A stretch of 35,788 nt of DNA, taken from the NCBI GenBank assembly GCA_009379815.1, contig WHSY01000046.1:1-35788 (forward strand), read 5' to 3'. Source of the DNA: Pseudonocardiaceae bacterium. Its GTDB lineage: Bacteria; Actinomycetota; Actinomycetes; Mycobacteriales; Pseudonocardiaceae. A model generated the notes under the pieces. That model saw only the letters and a program-made list of their open reading frames with translations. It made no database searches and was not told the DNA's origin. A program made the position numbers and the translations under genes. The stretch's first letter is position 1, and each line of letters begins with the position of its first letter. Positions 17,580-24,387 of this stretch are shown here, in pieces.

Positions 17580-18755
17580 TCACCCGGCCCGCATCCCCGC
17601 CAGCGGGCTCTCGTCGCAGGCGCGGTCGGGCGGGCCCATGCCGATGCTCACCGGCACCGGTCCCTGTTTGCCGGTCCGGGAGTGGTCGACCTCCGAGCGC
17701 GGCACGCTCGCACCGTCGACGCCGGCCAGCGCCTGCTCGCCGAATCCGCGCACGCACTCCGGGTCGGGACCGTCCAGCGGCAGCCCGGTGAAGAACTTCG
17801 CGGCCATGCAGCCACCCTGGCACGAGTCGTAGTAGCCGCAGGAGGTGCACGCCCCACCGTGTTGCGGCCGCCGCAGGTCGGCGAAGAGCTCGGAGTCACG
17901 CCAGACGTGGACGAACCCGCCGTCCGAGCGCACGTTGCCCGCGAGGAACTCCTCGTGGATGGCGAACGGGCAGGCGTAGACGTCACCGACCGGGTCGATC
18001 AGGCACACCACCCGGCCCGCTCCGCACAGGTTCAGCCCCGGCAGCGCCTCGCCGTAGGCCGACAGGTGGAAGAACGAGTCGCCGGTGAGCACCGACTCAC
18101 CGCGCGCCACCAGCCAGTCGTAGAGCCGGCGCTGCTGGGCGGCGGTGGGGCGCAGCTCGTGCCAGGTGTCGGCACCGCGGCCCGAGGGGCGCAGCCGGGT
18201 GATGCGCAACTGGGCACCGAAGCGGTCGGCGATGGCCTTGAAGTCGTCGAGCTGGTCGACGTTGTGCCGGGTCATCACCACGCTGATCTTGAACTCGCCG
18301 AACCCGGCGTCGTGCAGGTTGCGCATCGCGGCGATCGCGGTGTCGTACGAGCCGGGGCCGCGGACCTCGTCATTGACGTCGGCCGTCGCCCCGTCCAGCG
18401 AGATCTGCACGTCGACGTAGTCGGTACCCGCCAGCCAGGCGGCACGCTCCGGAGTGAGCTTGATCCCGTTGGTGGAGAACTTCACGCCGACGTGGTGGCC
18501 GACGGCGTACTCCACGATCTCCCAGAAGTCGGACCGGACGGTGGGCTCGCCGCCCCCGATGTTGACGTAGAAGACCTGCATCCGGGCCAGCTCGTCGATC
18601 ACCGCCTTGCACTCGGCGGTGGACAGTTCGTCCGGATCGCGCCGCCCCGACGACGACAGGCAGTGCACGCACGCCAGGTTGCAGGCATACGTCAGCTCCC
18701 AGGTCAGACAGATCGGGGCGTCGAGCCCGTACTGGAAGTGCTCCGTCAGCTTCAC
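17580..18755 (-). CDS. mftC: Mycofactocin radical SAM maturase MftC
   Basis: This 391-aa radical SAM/SPASM enzyme binds the SAM [4Fe-4S] cluster through the CxxxCxxC motif CNLACVHC (Cys25, Cys29, Cys32). It has the GGGEPT motif and a C-terminal SPASM region with several Cys (CGAGRVVCLIDPVGDVYACP, then CTSCGYYDSCQGGC and PEC) for two auxiliary clusters. MftC oxidatively decarboxylates the C-terminal Tyr of MftA and forms the Val-Tyr carbon-carbon bond. Length equals the usual family length. The GTG start at 18755 is preceded by GAGGGCGC. It is separated from mftB by 61 bp holding a perfect palindrome, and from mftE by 16 bp. Confidence 0.97.
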   Translation of the reverse strand: MKLTEHFQYGLDAPICLTWELTYACNLACVHCLSSSGRRDPDELSTAECKAVIDELARMQVFYVNIGGGEPTVRSDFWEIVEYAVGHHVGVKFSTNGIKLTPERAAWLAGTDYVDVQISLDGATADVNDEVRGPGSYDTAIAAMRNLHDAGFGEFKISVVMTRHNVDQLDDFKAIADRFGAQLRITRLRPSGRGADTWHELRPTAAQQRRLYDWLVARGESVLTGDSFFHLSAYGEALPGLNLCGAGRVVCLIDPVGDVYACPFAIHEEFLAGNVRSDGGFVHVWRDSELFADLRRPQHGGACTSCGYYDSCQGGCMAAKFFTGLPLDGPDPECVRGFGEQALAGVDGASVPRSEVDHSRTGKQGPVPVSIGMGPPDRACDESPLAGMRAG

Positions 18756-18780
18756 GCGCGCCCTCGCTTCGCTCGGGCTC

Positions 18781-18820
18781 GTGAGTGGCGATACGAGTCA
18801 TGACTCGTATCGCCACTCAC
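18781..18820. repeat. Perfect 40-bp palindrome at the mftB/mftC junction
   Basis: The half-site GTGAGTGGCGATACGAGTCA is followed immediately by its exact reverse complement, giving 20-bp arms with no spacer. Its outer bases contain the TGA stop codon of mftB (18817-18819). A related but degenerate copy lies 1.2 kb away at 17524-17563. As RNA it would form a long hairpin between mftB and mftC and could tune the ratio of the two products or act as an attenuator. It could equally be a passive mobile repeat. Confidence 0.97.
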
Positions 18821-19104
18821 GGGCGGGGTTCGATGGTTCCGGTCCCGGCGAGCTCGGCAAGCGCGGCGATATAGGCGCCGCGCTGGGCTTCCGGCACACC
18901 CGCGGCGTCGAGCGTCGCGTGCACGTCGTCGTGCCGCTCGAGACCGGTGACGACGTCGACCAGCGTCGGCGTCTTGAGGAACGACAGCCGCCGGGTGCCG
19001 AAGTGGTAGGCGAGCGCGCCGAACGGCTCCGGGCGCAGCTCCACCTGCTCGGCCTTGCGGTACGGCCGCTCGGGGTCGAAGTCCACCGTCAGTAGACGCC
19101 GCAC
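18817..19104 (-). CDS. mftB: Mycofactocin precursor-binding chaperone MftB
   Basis: This 95-aa protein is the RiPP recognition element of the pathway. It binds the MftA leader and delivers it to MftC. The conserved features LRPEPFGALAYHFGTRRLSFLK and the short C-terminal helical half are typical of MftB. The GTG start at 19104 lies inside mftA and overlaps it by 16 nt in another frame, so translation is coupled to the precursor gene. The stop codon is provided by the flanking 40-bp palindrome, so the last residues may differ from relatives. Confidence 0.95.
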   Translation of the reverse strand: MRRLLTVDFDPERPYRKAEQVELRPEPFGALAYHFGTRRLSFLKTPTLVDVVTGLERHDDVHATLDAAGVPEAQRGAYIAALAELAGTGTIEPRP

Positions 19105-19211
19105 ATCCCGTCGATCGAGACCTCTTCGACCAGCGTCTCGACCAGCTCCTCCCCCGCTGGGGCGGCCGGCTCGGTATGCTGCGCAGTGCTCGCCTCGGCG
19201 TTCTCGGCCAT
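19089..19211 (-). CDS. mftA: Mycofactocin precursor peptide MftA
   Basis: This 40-residue ORF begins MAENAEAST and ends in the invariant core IDGMCGVY, whose last two residues, Val39 and Tyr40, become the redox-active moiety. The acidic leader (EELVETLVEEVS) is the part recognised by MftB. The ATG at 19211 has a strong AGGAGG about 7 nt upstream. It is the first gene of the mftABC unit and is divergent from mftR. The core is a complete match to the known family, so the identification is secure despite the small size. Confidence 0.98.
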   Translation of the reverse strand: MAENAEASTAQHTEPAAPAGEELVETLVEEVSIDGMCGVY

Positions 19212-19247
19212 GGCAGACCTCCTGGGACGGCGGAATGGATCAGCCCG

Positions 19248-19277
19248 ACGTTATGGCACCCGGTGCCAGTTGCACAA
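19248..19277 (-). promoter_or_regulatory. Predicted mftA promoter with an operator palindrome in the spacer
   Basis: On the minus strand a -35-like TTGTGC (19272-19277) and a -10-like TAACGT (19248-19253) are 18 bp apart. The spacer holds a perfect palindrome of TGGCAC and GTGCCA around three bases (19254-19268), overlapping the position where RNA polymerase must bind. GAATGGA (19233-19239) and TCCATTC (19281-19287) form a wider inverted repeat around the whole element. The site lies in the mftR-mftA gap, where the TetR-family MftR should bind. Each promoter box matches consensus at only about three of six bases. Confidence 0.5.
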
Positions 19278-19362
19278 CGGTCCATTCGGAGTGGGCCGGG
19301 GTGTACCGCCGGGTCACTGCGACCCCGCCCGCTGCGGCACCCCGGTGCGCCACAATGACGCC

Positions 19363-20031
19363 GTGAGTCCTGCGCCGCACCAGCCTCCCGACGCGCCGGG
19401 CCGCCGTGCGCTGCGCCGTGCCCGGACCGCCGCGGAGCTGGAGCGCGCCGCCCTGGAACTGTTCGAGCGCCGGGGCTTCGACGAGACCACCGTCGACGGG
19501 CTCGCGGCCGCGGCCGGCGTCGGCAGGCGCACCTTCTTCCGCTACTTCCCCAGCAAGCACGACGTCGTGCTCGGCGGGTTGGACGACCAACTGCAGCAGC
19601 TGCGGGCCGAGCTGCGGGAGATACCGGCGGGCCGGCCACCGCTGGACGGGGTGTGCGCGGCGTTCCTGGCGGTCAACGACTACCGGCCCACGGAGCTGCC
19701 GGTACTGCGGATCCGCATGCGCCTGCTCGACACCGTGCCCGAGCTGCGCGCGCACGCGACACTGCGCTACGTCGAGTGGCAGCGGGCGGTGGCCGCGCAG
19801 GTCGCCGCGTGGACGGGCAACCACCCGGACGGGCTGTACCCCCGGCTGCTCGGCGAGGTGTCGATCGCGACCATGCAGGCCGCCTACGGGGTATGGGCCC
19901 GACGGGGCGACGCCGAGCTCGCCACGCTGATCCGGGACGGCTTCGAGCACCTGCGGCGTGGCTTCGCGGCCTCGCCGGACACCACAGCACCACCACTGCC
20001 GGTCACCGGTGGTTGCCCGAAAGGGCAATGA
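19363..20031 (+). CDS. mftR: Mycofactocin system TetR-family regulator MftR
   Basis: This 222-aa regulator has an N-terminal TetR helix-turn-helix (ELERAALELFERRGFDETTVDGLAAAAGVGRRTFFRYFPSK). Its C-terminal ligand domain resembles the MftR/MftR_C type (LLDTVPELRAHATLRYVEWQRAVAAQVAAW). Family members repress the mft genes, and the mycobacterial one has been reported to respond to long-chain acyl-CoA. It is divergent from mftA with 151 bp between the start codons. I chose GTG 19363, with an in-frame GTG at 19345 as an alternative; neither has a clear ribosome-binding site, so a leaderless transcript is possible. The C-terminus ends inside a repeat-like sequence (GCPKGQ). Confidence 0.92.
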   Translation: MSPAPHQPPDAPGRRALRRARTAAELERAALELFERRGFDETTVDGLAAAAGVGRRTFFRYFPSKHDVVLGGLDDQLQQLRAELREIPAGRPPLDGVCAAFLAVNDYRPTELPVLRIRMRLLDTVPELRAHATLRYVEWQRAVAAQVAAWTGNHPDGLYPRLLGEVSIATMQAAYGVWARRGDAELATLIRDGFEHLRRGFAASPDTTAPPLPVTGGCPKGQ

Positions 20032-20416
20032 AGACAGCCCTCTCGACCGGGCAATCCAGATCATCACCGCCCGCGAGGAGAAAGCCTCCATCGCCTGCAC
20101 AACCATCACAATGGGGCCAGATGGGCTTGTCATTCCCACCGGCTACAGGTCGACCCACCGCGTCCACGAACTCGACACGGTGGGGACCTCGAGCGCGGCA
20201 TAGCCCCACCGGGTCGAGTTCATGGACACCACGGGGCGCACGGGCGCTTCCTCCAAGCATGCACCCCGGCAGGAGACCAACGCCATTGCCCGAAGAGGCA
20301 GCTAAGACCGCCCCCACGGCAGCGCCGCTCCCACCTACGCTCGCACCCACCGGGTGCACCGCGTCGCCGAGACGGCCACCCGGAGGGGCCGCGCTACGCC
20401 CACGGGAGGTGCTGTG
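20032..20416. other. Repeat-rich non-coding region upstream of the orphan 535-aa gene
   Basis: These 385 bp hold no gene that I can support. A short open frame (to 20203) lacks a ribosome-binding site and resembles no family I know. A long inverted repeat sits at 20162-20227. Two diverged copies of a motif beginning TTGCCCGAA and continuing to AAGAC-N-GCCC lie at about 20013-20042 and 20286-20313. GC content drops locally. The stretch looks like a site of past insertions and probably carries the promoter of the gene that follows. Confidence 0.6.
20162..20227. repeat. Long inverted repeat (24-bp arms)
   Basis: The arm 20162-20185 (starting GTCCACGAACTCGAC) and the arm 20204-20227 are inverted copies that differ at 2 of 24 positions, separated by 18 nt. 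The transcript would form a very stable hairpin about 190 nt upstream of the 20417 start. It could terminate the mftR transcript, be a remnant of a mobile element end, or be a structured leader. Confidence 0.85.
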
Positions 20417-22024
20417 ATGGGGAAACAGCGGGTAACTGGTCCCACCTCGGCCGCGCCGCTGCGGCCCGGGCATCCCGCCCCCGACGAACAACGCCGACCC
20501 GGCGCCCAACGCGGCCCCTCCGAGCGACGCGGCCCTGGCGTGCAGCGGGCCCACATCCCCGGCCCATCTCTGACCCCCGAGTCGGTGCTGGCCTCGCAGC
20601 AGCTCGCCGGCAACCGCGCCACCGCAGCAGCGATCGCCGTGCAGCGACAGGGCAACGGCGACGGCGCGTCGGACATGACGAAGAAGGGTGTCAGGAAGGC
20701 CGCCGACGTCGCCGACAAGGGCGCCGATGCCGCAACCATCGGGCACCTGCCGCCGGCATTCGGTAGCACCGGGCCGAGTACCGCGTTCGGTGACGCCGAG
20801 ACCGGCTTGTACACCGTCGGTTCCCTCTTCCAGTTTGGAGGTGACCTCTGGGACCTGGGCGACGGCATCAGAACCTCCCTCGCGCCCCGGAGCAGTGCCG
20901 AGCACGAGGAAGCCATGCAACGGGTCGGGGACAGTTTGGTGAAGCTGCATGGCAGCACCTGGAAGGGCGTCAGCAAGAGCGCCAACGCGTTGAGCAACGT
21001 CGCCCCGACGGCAGGCTCCGTGGCCAGCGTGGCCGGGGTCGTCGCAGCGTACTTCGGCTTCGCCACTCAGCTCGTGAAGACCGGCCAGTCCTACATGGAT
21101 CTGGGCGAGATCCAGAAGGCACAACTCGACTGGGCTGATCCCAAGAAGGCCTTGACCGAGGCCGGCAAGGAGACGGGGATGGCCGGGCGGGCCATCACCG
21201 CGACGACGCAATTGCGAAAGCGCGCGGCCGAAGCCGCCACCAAGGAACAAGAAGGGCTCGAGGAGCAGAAATCCCGCCTGGCCGCGACCAACAAGAAATG
21301 GGAAGAACTGAAGGAGACCACGATCGGTAGCCGTCGCGAGGACGTTGACACCGCGATGGAAGGCGATCAGCAGCGGTATCAGAAGGCTGTCGACCAGAGC
21401 CGGCAGCGCCTCCACGGCCTGAAACGGGACGCCTCCTCCCAGAACCTCGCCGTGGTGCGGGCCGGCATGTTCGAAAAGCATGCCCTCGAAAAGAGGATCG
21501 CCCGAAAGAACTTCTCGGCCGCCCTGGAAGCGCAGAAGAAGTCAGGCGTCAAGGCCCTGGAAGATCGTTTCATCCCGCTCGACGAGATCAAGAAGTTCGC
21601 CGAGGGGAAGATCCAGTCGGATACCTGGGAGCAGACGGCGCTGTCGGCGGCGGCGGCCGTCGCGTTCGGTGGCGCGGTGGCCGGCCTGGCACTGGGCTGG
21701 ACCCCGGTGGGGTGGGCGCTGTTCGGGGCCGCCGGCCTGGTCGGTCTGGGCATCGGTGCGTTCAAGCTGGGCAAGTGGGTGCTGACGAAGACCGGTAAGC
21801 GTCGAAGCGACGAGCAGATCTACGCGGAACGGCTCTGGCAGTTCGCCAGGCACGGCAGCACCGACAAGATGCCCAGGGCCGTCGACGAGGAGTGGAAGGC
21901 GGGCTGGCAGCACGACGCCCGCTCGGTGCTCGCCGGCCTGGGGTTGTCCTGGTCGGCGGGCGACGTGGCCACCATGTCCGACACGGCTGCGATCGGCTCG
22001 ATCACCACGAAGCTCACCAGATAG
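20417..22024 (+). CDS. Orphan protein with injection-system-associated N-terminal motif, coiled coil and hydrophobic helices
   Basis: This 535-aa protein matches no family I can name with confidence. Residues 1-55 are Pro/Arg/Gly-rich. Residues 57-79 contain QQLAGNRATAAAIAVQRQ, close to the GN-A-(V)QR motif found near the N-terminus of actinobacterial proteins linked to extracellular contractile injection systems and DUF4157 toxins. After a Gly/Ser-rich stretch, 201-216 is hydrophobic. Residues 260-385 are Lys/Glu/Gln-rich and probably coiled coil, and 404-450 form two Ala/Gly-rich hydrophobic helices. The start has GGGAGG about 8 nt upstream. More Lys/AAG codons and lower GC than its neighbours suggest transfer. 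It could be an injected membrane-active effector, but no injection-system genes lie in this window. Confidence 0.75.
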   Translation: MGKQRVTGPTSAAPLRPGHPAPDEQRRPGAQRGPSERRGPGVQRAHIPGPSLTPESVLASQQLAGNRATAAAIAVQRQGNGDGASDMTKKGVRKAADVADKGADAATIGHLPPAFGSTGPSTAFGDAETGLYTVGSLFQFGGDLWDLGDGIRTSLAPRSSAEHEEAMQRVGDSLVKLHGSTWKGVSKSANALSNVAPTAGSVASVAGVVAAYFGFATQLVKTGQSYMDLGEIQKAQLDWADPKKALTEAGKETGMAGRAITATTQLRKRAAEAATKEQEGLEEQKSRLAATNKKWEELKETTIGSRREDVDTAMEGDQQRYQKAVDQSRQRLHGLKRDASSQNLAVVRAGMFEKHALEKRIARKNFSAALEAQKKSGVKALEDRFIPLDEIKKFAEGKIQSDTWEQTALSAAAAVAFGGAVAGLALGWTPVGWALFGAAGLVGLGIGAFKLGKWVLTKTGKRRSDEQIYAERLWQFARHGSTDKMPRAVDEEWKAGWQHDARSVLAGLGLSWSAGDVATMSDTAAIGSITTKLTR

Positions 22025-22069
22025 CCGCCACCACCGGGGGCGGGCAGCGGGCCACCGCAACCCGCGACG

Positions 22070-23203
22070 TCAGCGCACCACCATCGGCGAGGCGGCGTGG
22101 ATCGGACCCTCGACGTCGGACAGCCGGGAACCCTTCCCGCCCCAGCGCAGCTGGATCATCTCGGCGGCGATCGAGACCGCCGTCTCCTCCGGGGTGCGGG
22201 CCCCGAGGTCGAGCCCGATCGGGGAGGCCAGCCGCGACAGCTCCTCGTCGGTGACGCCGACCTCGCGCAGCCGCGCGAGCCTGTCGTCGTGGGTGCGCCG
22301 GGAGCCCATCGCGCCGACGTAGGCGACGTCCATCCGCAGCGCCTCCTGCAGCACCGGCACATCGAACTTCGGATCGTGGGTGAGCACGGTGATGACGGTG
22401 CGCTGGTCGATCCGACCCGCCTCGACCTCGGCGGCCAGGTAGCGGTGCGGCCAGTCCACGATCACCTCGTCGGCGTCGGGGAACCGGCTGTTGGTCGCGA
22501 ACACCTGCCGGGCGTCACAGACGGTGACCCGGTAGCCGAGGAAGACGCCGAGCCGGGCCATGGCGGCGGCGAAGTCGATCGCGCCGAAGACGAGCATGCG
22601 GGGCGGTGGCTCGAAGGAGTTGACGAAGACGTCCATGCCCTCGCCGCGGCGCTGCCCCTCGGGACCGTAGTGCAGCGTGGCGGTGCGCCCGGAGACCAAC
22701 AGGCCGCGCGCGTCGTCGATGACGGCGTCGTCGGCCCGCGACGACCCGAGCGTGCCGGCGTGCCGGTCGGGCCAGATCACCAGCCGGGCGCCGACCCGCG
22801 CCGGGTCCGGGTGCGCGACGACGGTGGCGAAGGCGACGGGCTCCTCGGTCGCTACCGACTCAGCGACCTCGTCGAGCTCGGGGAAGCTCGCCGGGTCGAT
22901 CCGCTCCACGAACACGTCGAGGATGCCGCCGCAGGTCAGCCCGACGGCGAACGCGTCGTCATCGGACACGCCGTAGCGCTGCAGCATCGGGCTGCCGTCG
23001 GAGAGCACCTGCTGGCCCAGCTCGTAGACCGCGCCCTCCACGCAGCCGCCGGAGACGCTGCCCACCGCGCGCTCGTCGTCGGTCACCAGCATCGCGGCGC
23101 CGGCGGGGCGGGGGGCGGAGCGGAAGGTCGACACCACGGTTCCCACCGCGGTCGACTTTCCCTCGCGCCATGCCGTCACCAGCTCTTCGAACACCTCACG
23201 CAC
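22070..23203 (-). CDS. XdhC/CoxI-family molybdoenzyme maturation factor
   Basis: This 377-aa protein has the N-terminal XdhC/CoxI domain (STFRSAPRPAGAAMLV, then VGSVSGGCVEGAVYE and GLTCGGILDVFVERI). The C-terminal Rossmann domain has MLVFGAIDFAAAMARLGVF, the VCDARQVFA segment, THDPKFDVPVL and YVGAMGSRRTHDDR. XdhC proteins bind the mature Mo-cofactor, help its sulfuration and insert it into xanthine-oxidase-family enzymes. The likely client is the coxSLM enzyme 9 kb to the left. The GTG start lies within a 19-bp tandem repeat that also contains the stop of coxE. It ends convergent with the orphan gene. Confidence 0.92.
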   Translation of the reverse strand: MREVFEELVTAWREGKSTAVGTVVSTFRSAPRPAGAAMLVTDDERAVGSVSGGCVEGAVYELGQQVLSDGSPMLQRYGVSDDDAFAVGLTCGGILDVFVERIDPASFPELDEVAESVATEEPVAFATVVAHPDPARVGARLVIWPDRHAGTLGSSRADDAVIDDARGLLVSGRTATLHYGPEGQRRGEGMDVFVNSFEPPPRMLVFGAIDFAAAMARLGVFLGYRVTVCDARQVFATNSRFPDADEVIVDWPHRYLAAEVEAGRIDQRTVITVLTHDPKFDVPVLQEALRMDVAYVGAMGSRRTHDDRLARLREVGVTDEELSRLASPIGLDLGARTPEETAVSIAAEMIQLRWGGKGSRLSDVEGPIHAASPMVVR

Positions 23204-23264
23204 TGTGTCTCACCTCAAGCACTGTGGCTCACCTCAAGCACTGTGTCTCACCTCACGCACTGCG
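23193..23264. repeat. Tandem 19-bp repeats spanning the coxE stop and xdhC start
   Basis: Three units (23193-23211, 23212-23230, 23231-23249) and a partial fourth (to 23264) repeat ACCTCACGCACTGTGTCTC with one or two changes. On the coding strand each unit carries a TGAGGTG-like segment. The stop of the coxE-like gene lies in the last unit and the GTG start of xdhC in the first. The repeat thus appears to be a duplicated stop/ribosome-binding/start junction that has lengthened the spacer between two genes normally close together. Confidence 0.9.
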
Positions 23265-24380
23265 AACCTCCTCCAGCAGCCGTTCCAGCGTCGCAAGGCT
23301 GTGCCCTGCCAGTAGCCGGTCGACGTGCGGCAACACGGCGACGATGCCACCCTGCACCGGAGCGTAACCGGCACGCCCGGCATGTGGATTCACCCACAAG
23401 ACCTTGTGTGCAAGACGCCGCAACCGCGCCATTTGTTCCGCCAACGCCGCCGCGTCGCCGCGTTCCCACCCGTCCGAGAACACCACGACGACGGCGCGGC
23501 GGGCCGCACCGCGCTGCCCCCACCGGTCCAGGAACACCCGCAACGTCTCGCCGAGCCGGGTCCCACCCGAGTAGTCGGGCACCGCGCGCGACGCCGCCGA
23601 CAGCGCCCGTTCCGGGTCACGCTGGCGCAGCGCCCTCGTGATCCTGGTCAGCCTCGTGCCCAGCGTGAACACCTCGGCCGGCATCCGGCGGGTCACCACG
23701 TGGGCGAAGCGCAGCAGCGCGTCGGCGTAGGGGGCCATCGAGCCCGAGACGTCGACCAGCAGCACCACCTTGCGGGCCCGCGTCCCGGCGCGGCGCCGCG
23801 GCAGCGCCACCGGCTCGCCCCCGGCGCGCAGCATCCTGCGCAGCGTGGCTCGCGGGTCGGGATCCCCTCGGCGGTTCGGCGCCTGGCGCAGCGCGCGGCG
23901 CTTGGGCGCCACGGGGTGCAGCAGTGCCAGCAGCGAGCGCAGGTGCTCGCGCTCGGCGTCGGACAGCTCGGAGAGGTCACGCTGCCGCAGTACCTCGGTG
24001 TCACTGGCGGCGACGTGCAGCTCCGGCGTCTCCTCGTCGTCGCTGCCCGACCCCGCCGGTGTCGGTGTCAGCGCCGCGATCCGCGACGGAGTGGGCTCGG
24101 TCACCTGGGTGCTCGTCGCGGGCGGGCGGCGCGTGTCCCGGAACCACGCCTCGAAGGCAGTGTCGTATCGGGGCAGGTCGTCGGGGTCGGCGCACAGCGT
24201 CACGCGGCCAGCCCAGTACAGCTGCACCGGGCTGGCGACGTCCACCTCGCCGGCCGCGGCGAGGTAGGCCTGCACCCGGTGCGGGTCACACGGCAGTCCG
24301 GCCTCCCGCAGCGCGCGGGCGAAGCCCACCAGCCCGACCAGCGGGTCGGTGGTGGGTGTCAGATCGGTGGAGGGTGTCAC
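23253..24380 (-). CDS. coxE: CoxE-like VWA-domain maturation protein
   Basis: This 375-aa protein has a C-terminal von Willebrand A-type domain with the MIDAS motif DVSGSM (210-215), a later YSGGTRLGETL and VVFSDGWERGD. The N-terminal 200 residues are the helical part typical of CoxE/VWA-containing proteins. CoxE acts with the MoxR AAA+ protein CoxD, which is thought to assemble or sulfurate the Mo-Cu centre in CO dehydrogenases. The GTG start is 7 nt after the coxD stop, so they are co-translated. Because the local CoxL is form II without the Cu-binding Cys, the pair may have another maturation role here. Confidence 0.9.
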   Translation of the reverse strand: MTPSTDLTPTTDPLVGLVGFARALREAGLPCDPHRVQAYLAAAGEVDVASPVQLYWAGRVTLCADPDDLPRYDTAFEAWFRDTRRPPATSTQVTEPTPSRIAALTPTPAGSGSDDEETPELHVAASDTEVLRQRDLSELSDAEREHLRSLLALLHPVAPKRRALRQAPNRRGDPDPRATLRRMLRAGGEPVALPRRRAGTRARKVVLLVDVSGSMAPYADALLRFAHVVTRRMPAEVFTLGTRLTRITRALRQRDPERALSAASRAVPDYSGGTRLGETLRVFLDRWGQRGAARRAVVVVFSDGWERGDAAALAEQMARLRRLAHKVLWVNPHAGRAGYAPVQGGIVAVLPHVDRLLAGHSLATLERLLEEVRSA

Positions 24381-24387
24381 ATCGGGT

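Noticed and set aside
18752-19639. Long minus-strand frame across mftB, mftA and mftR
   Set aside because: It is out of frame with mftB and mftA, both of which are clearly recognisable, and it has no motif of its own.
19958-20203. Short open frame after mftR as a possible small gene
   Set aside because: It begins inside mftR, has no ribosome-binding site, and ends within the inverted repeat. I recognise no family in it.
20003-21481. A 492-codon minus-strand frame opposite the orphan gene
   Set aside because: No ribosome-binding site or known motif, and it runs through the repeat region. The plus-strand gene has a strong ribosome-binding site and coherent domain structure.
23193-23264. Possible CRISPR-like array
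   Set aside because: The units are directly adjacent with no spacers, and no cas genes are present; it is a simple tandem repeat.
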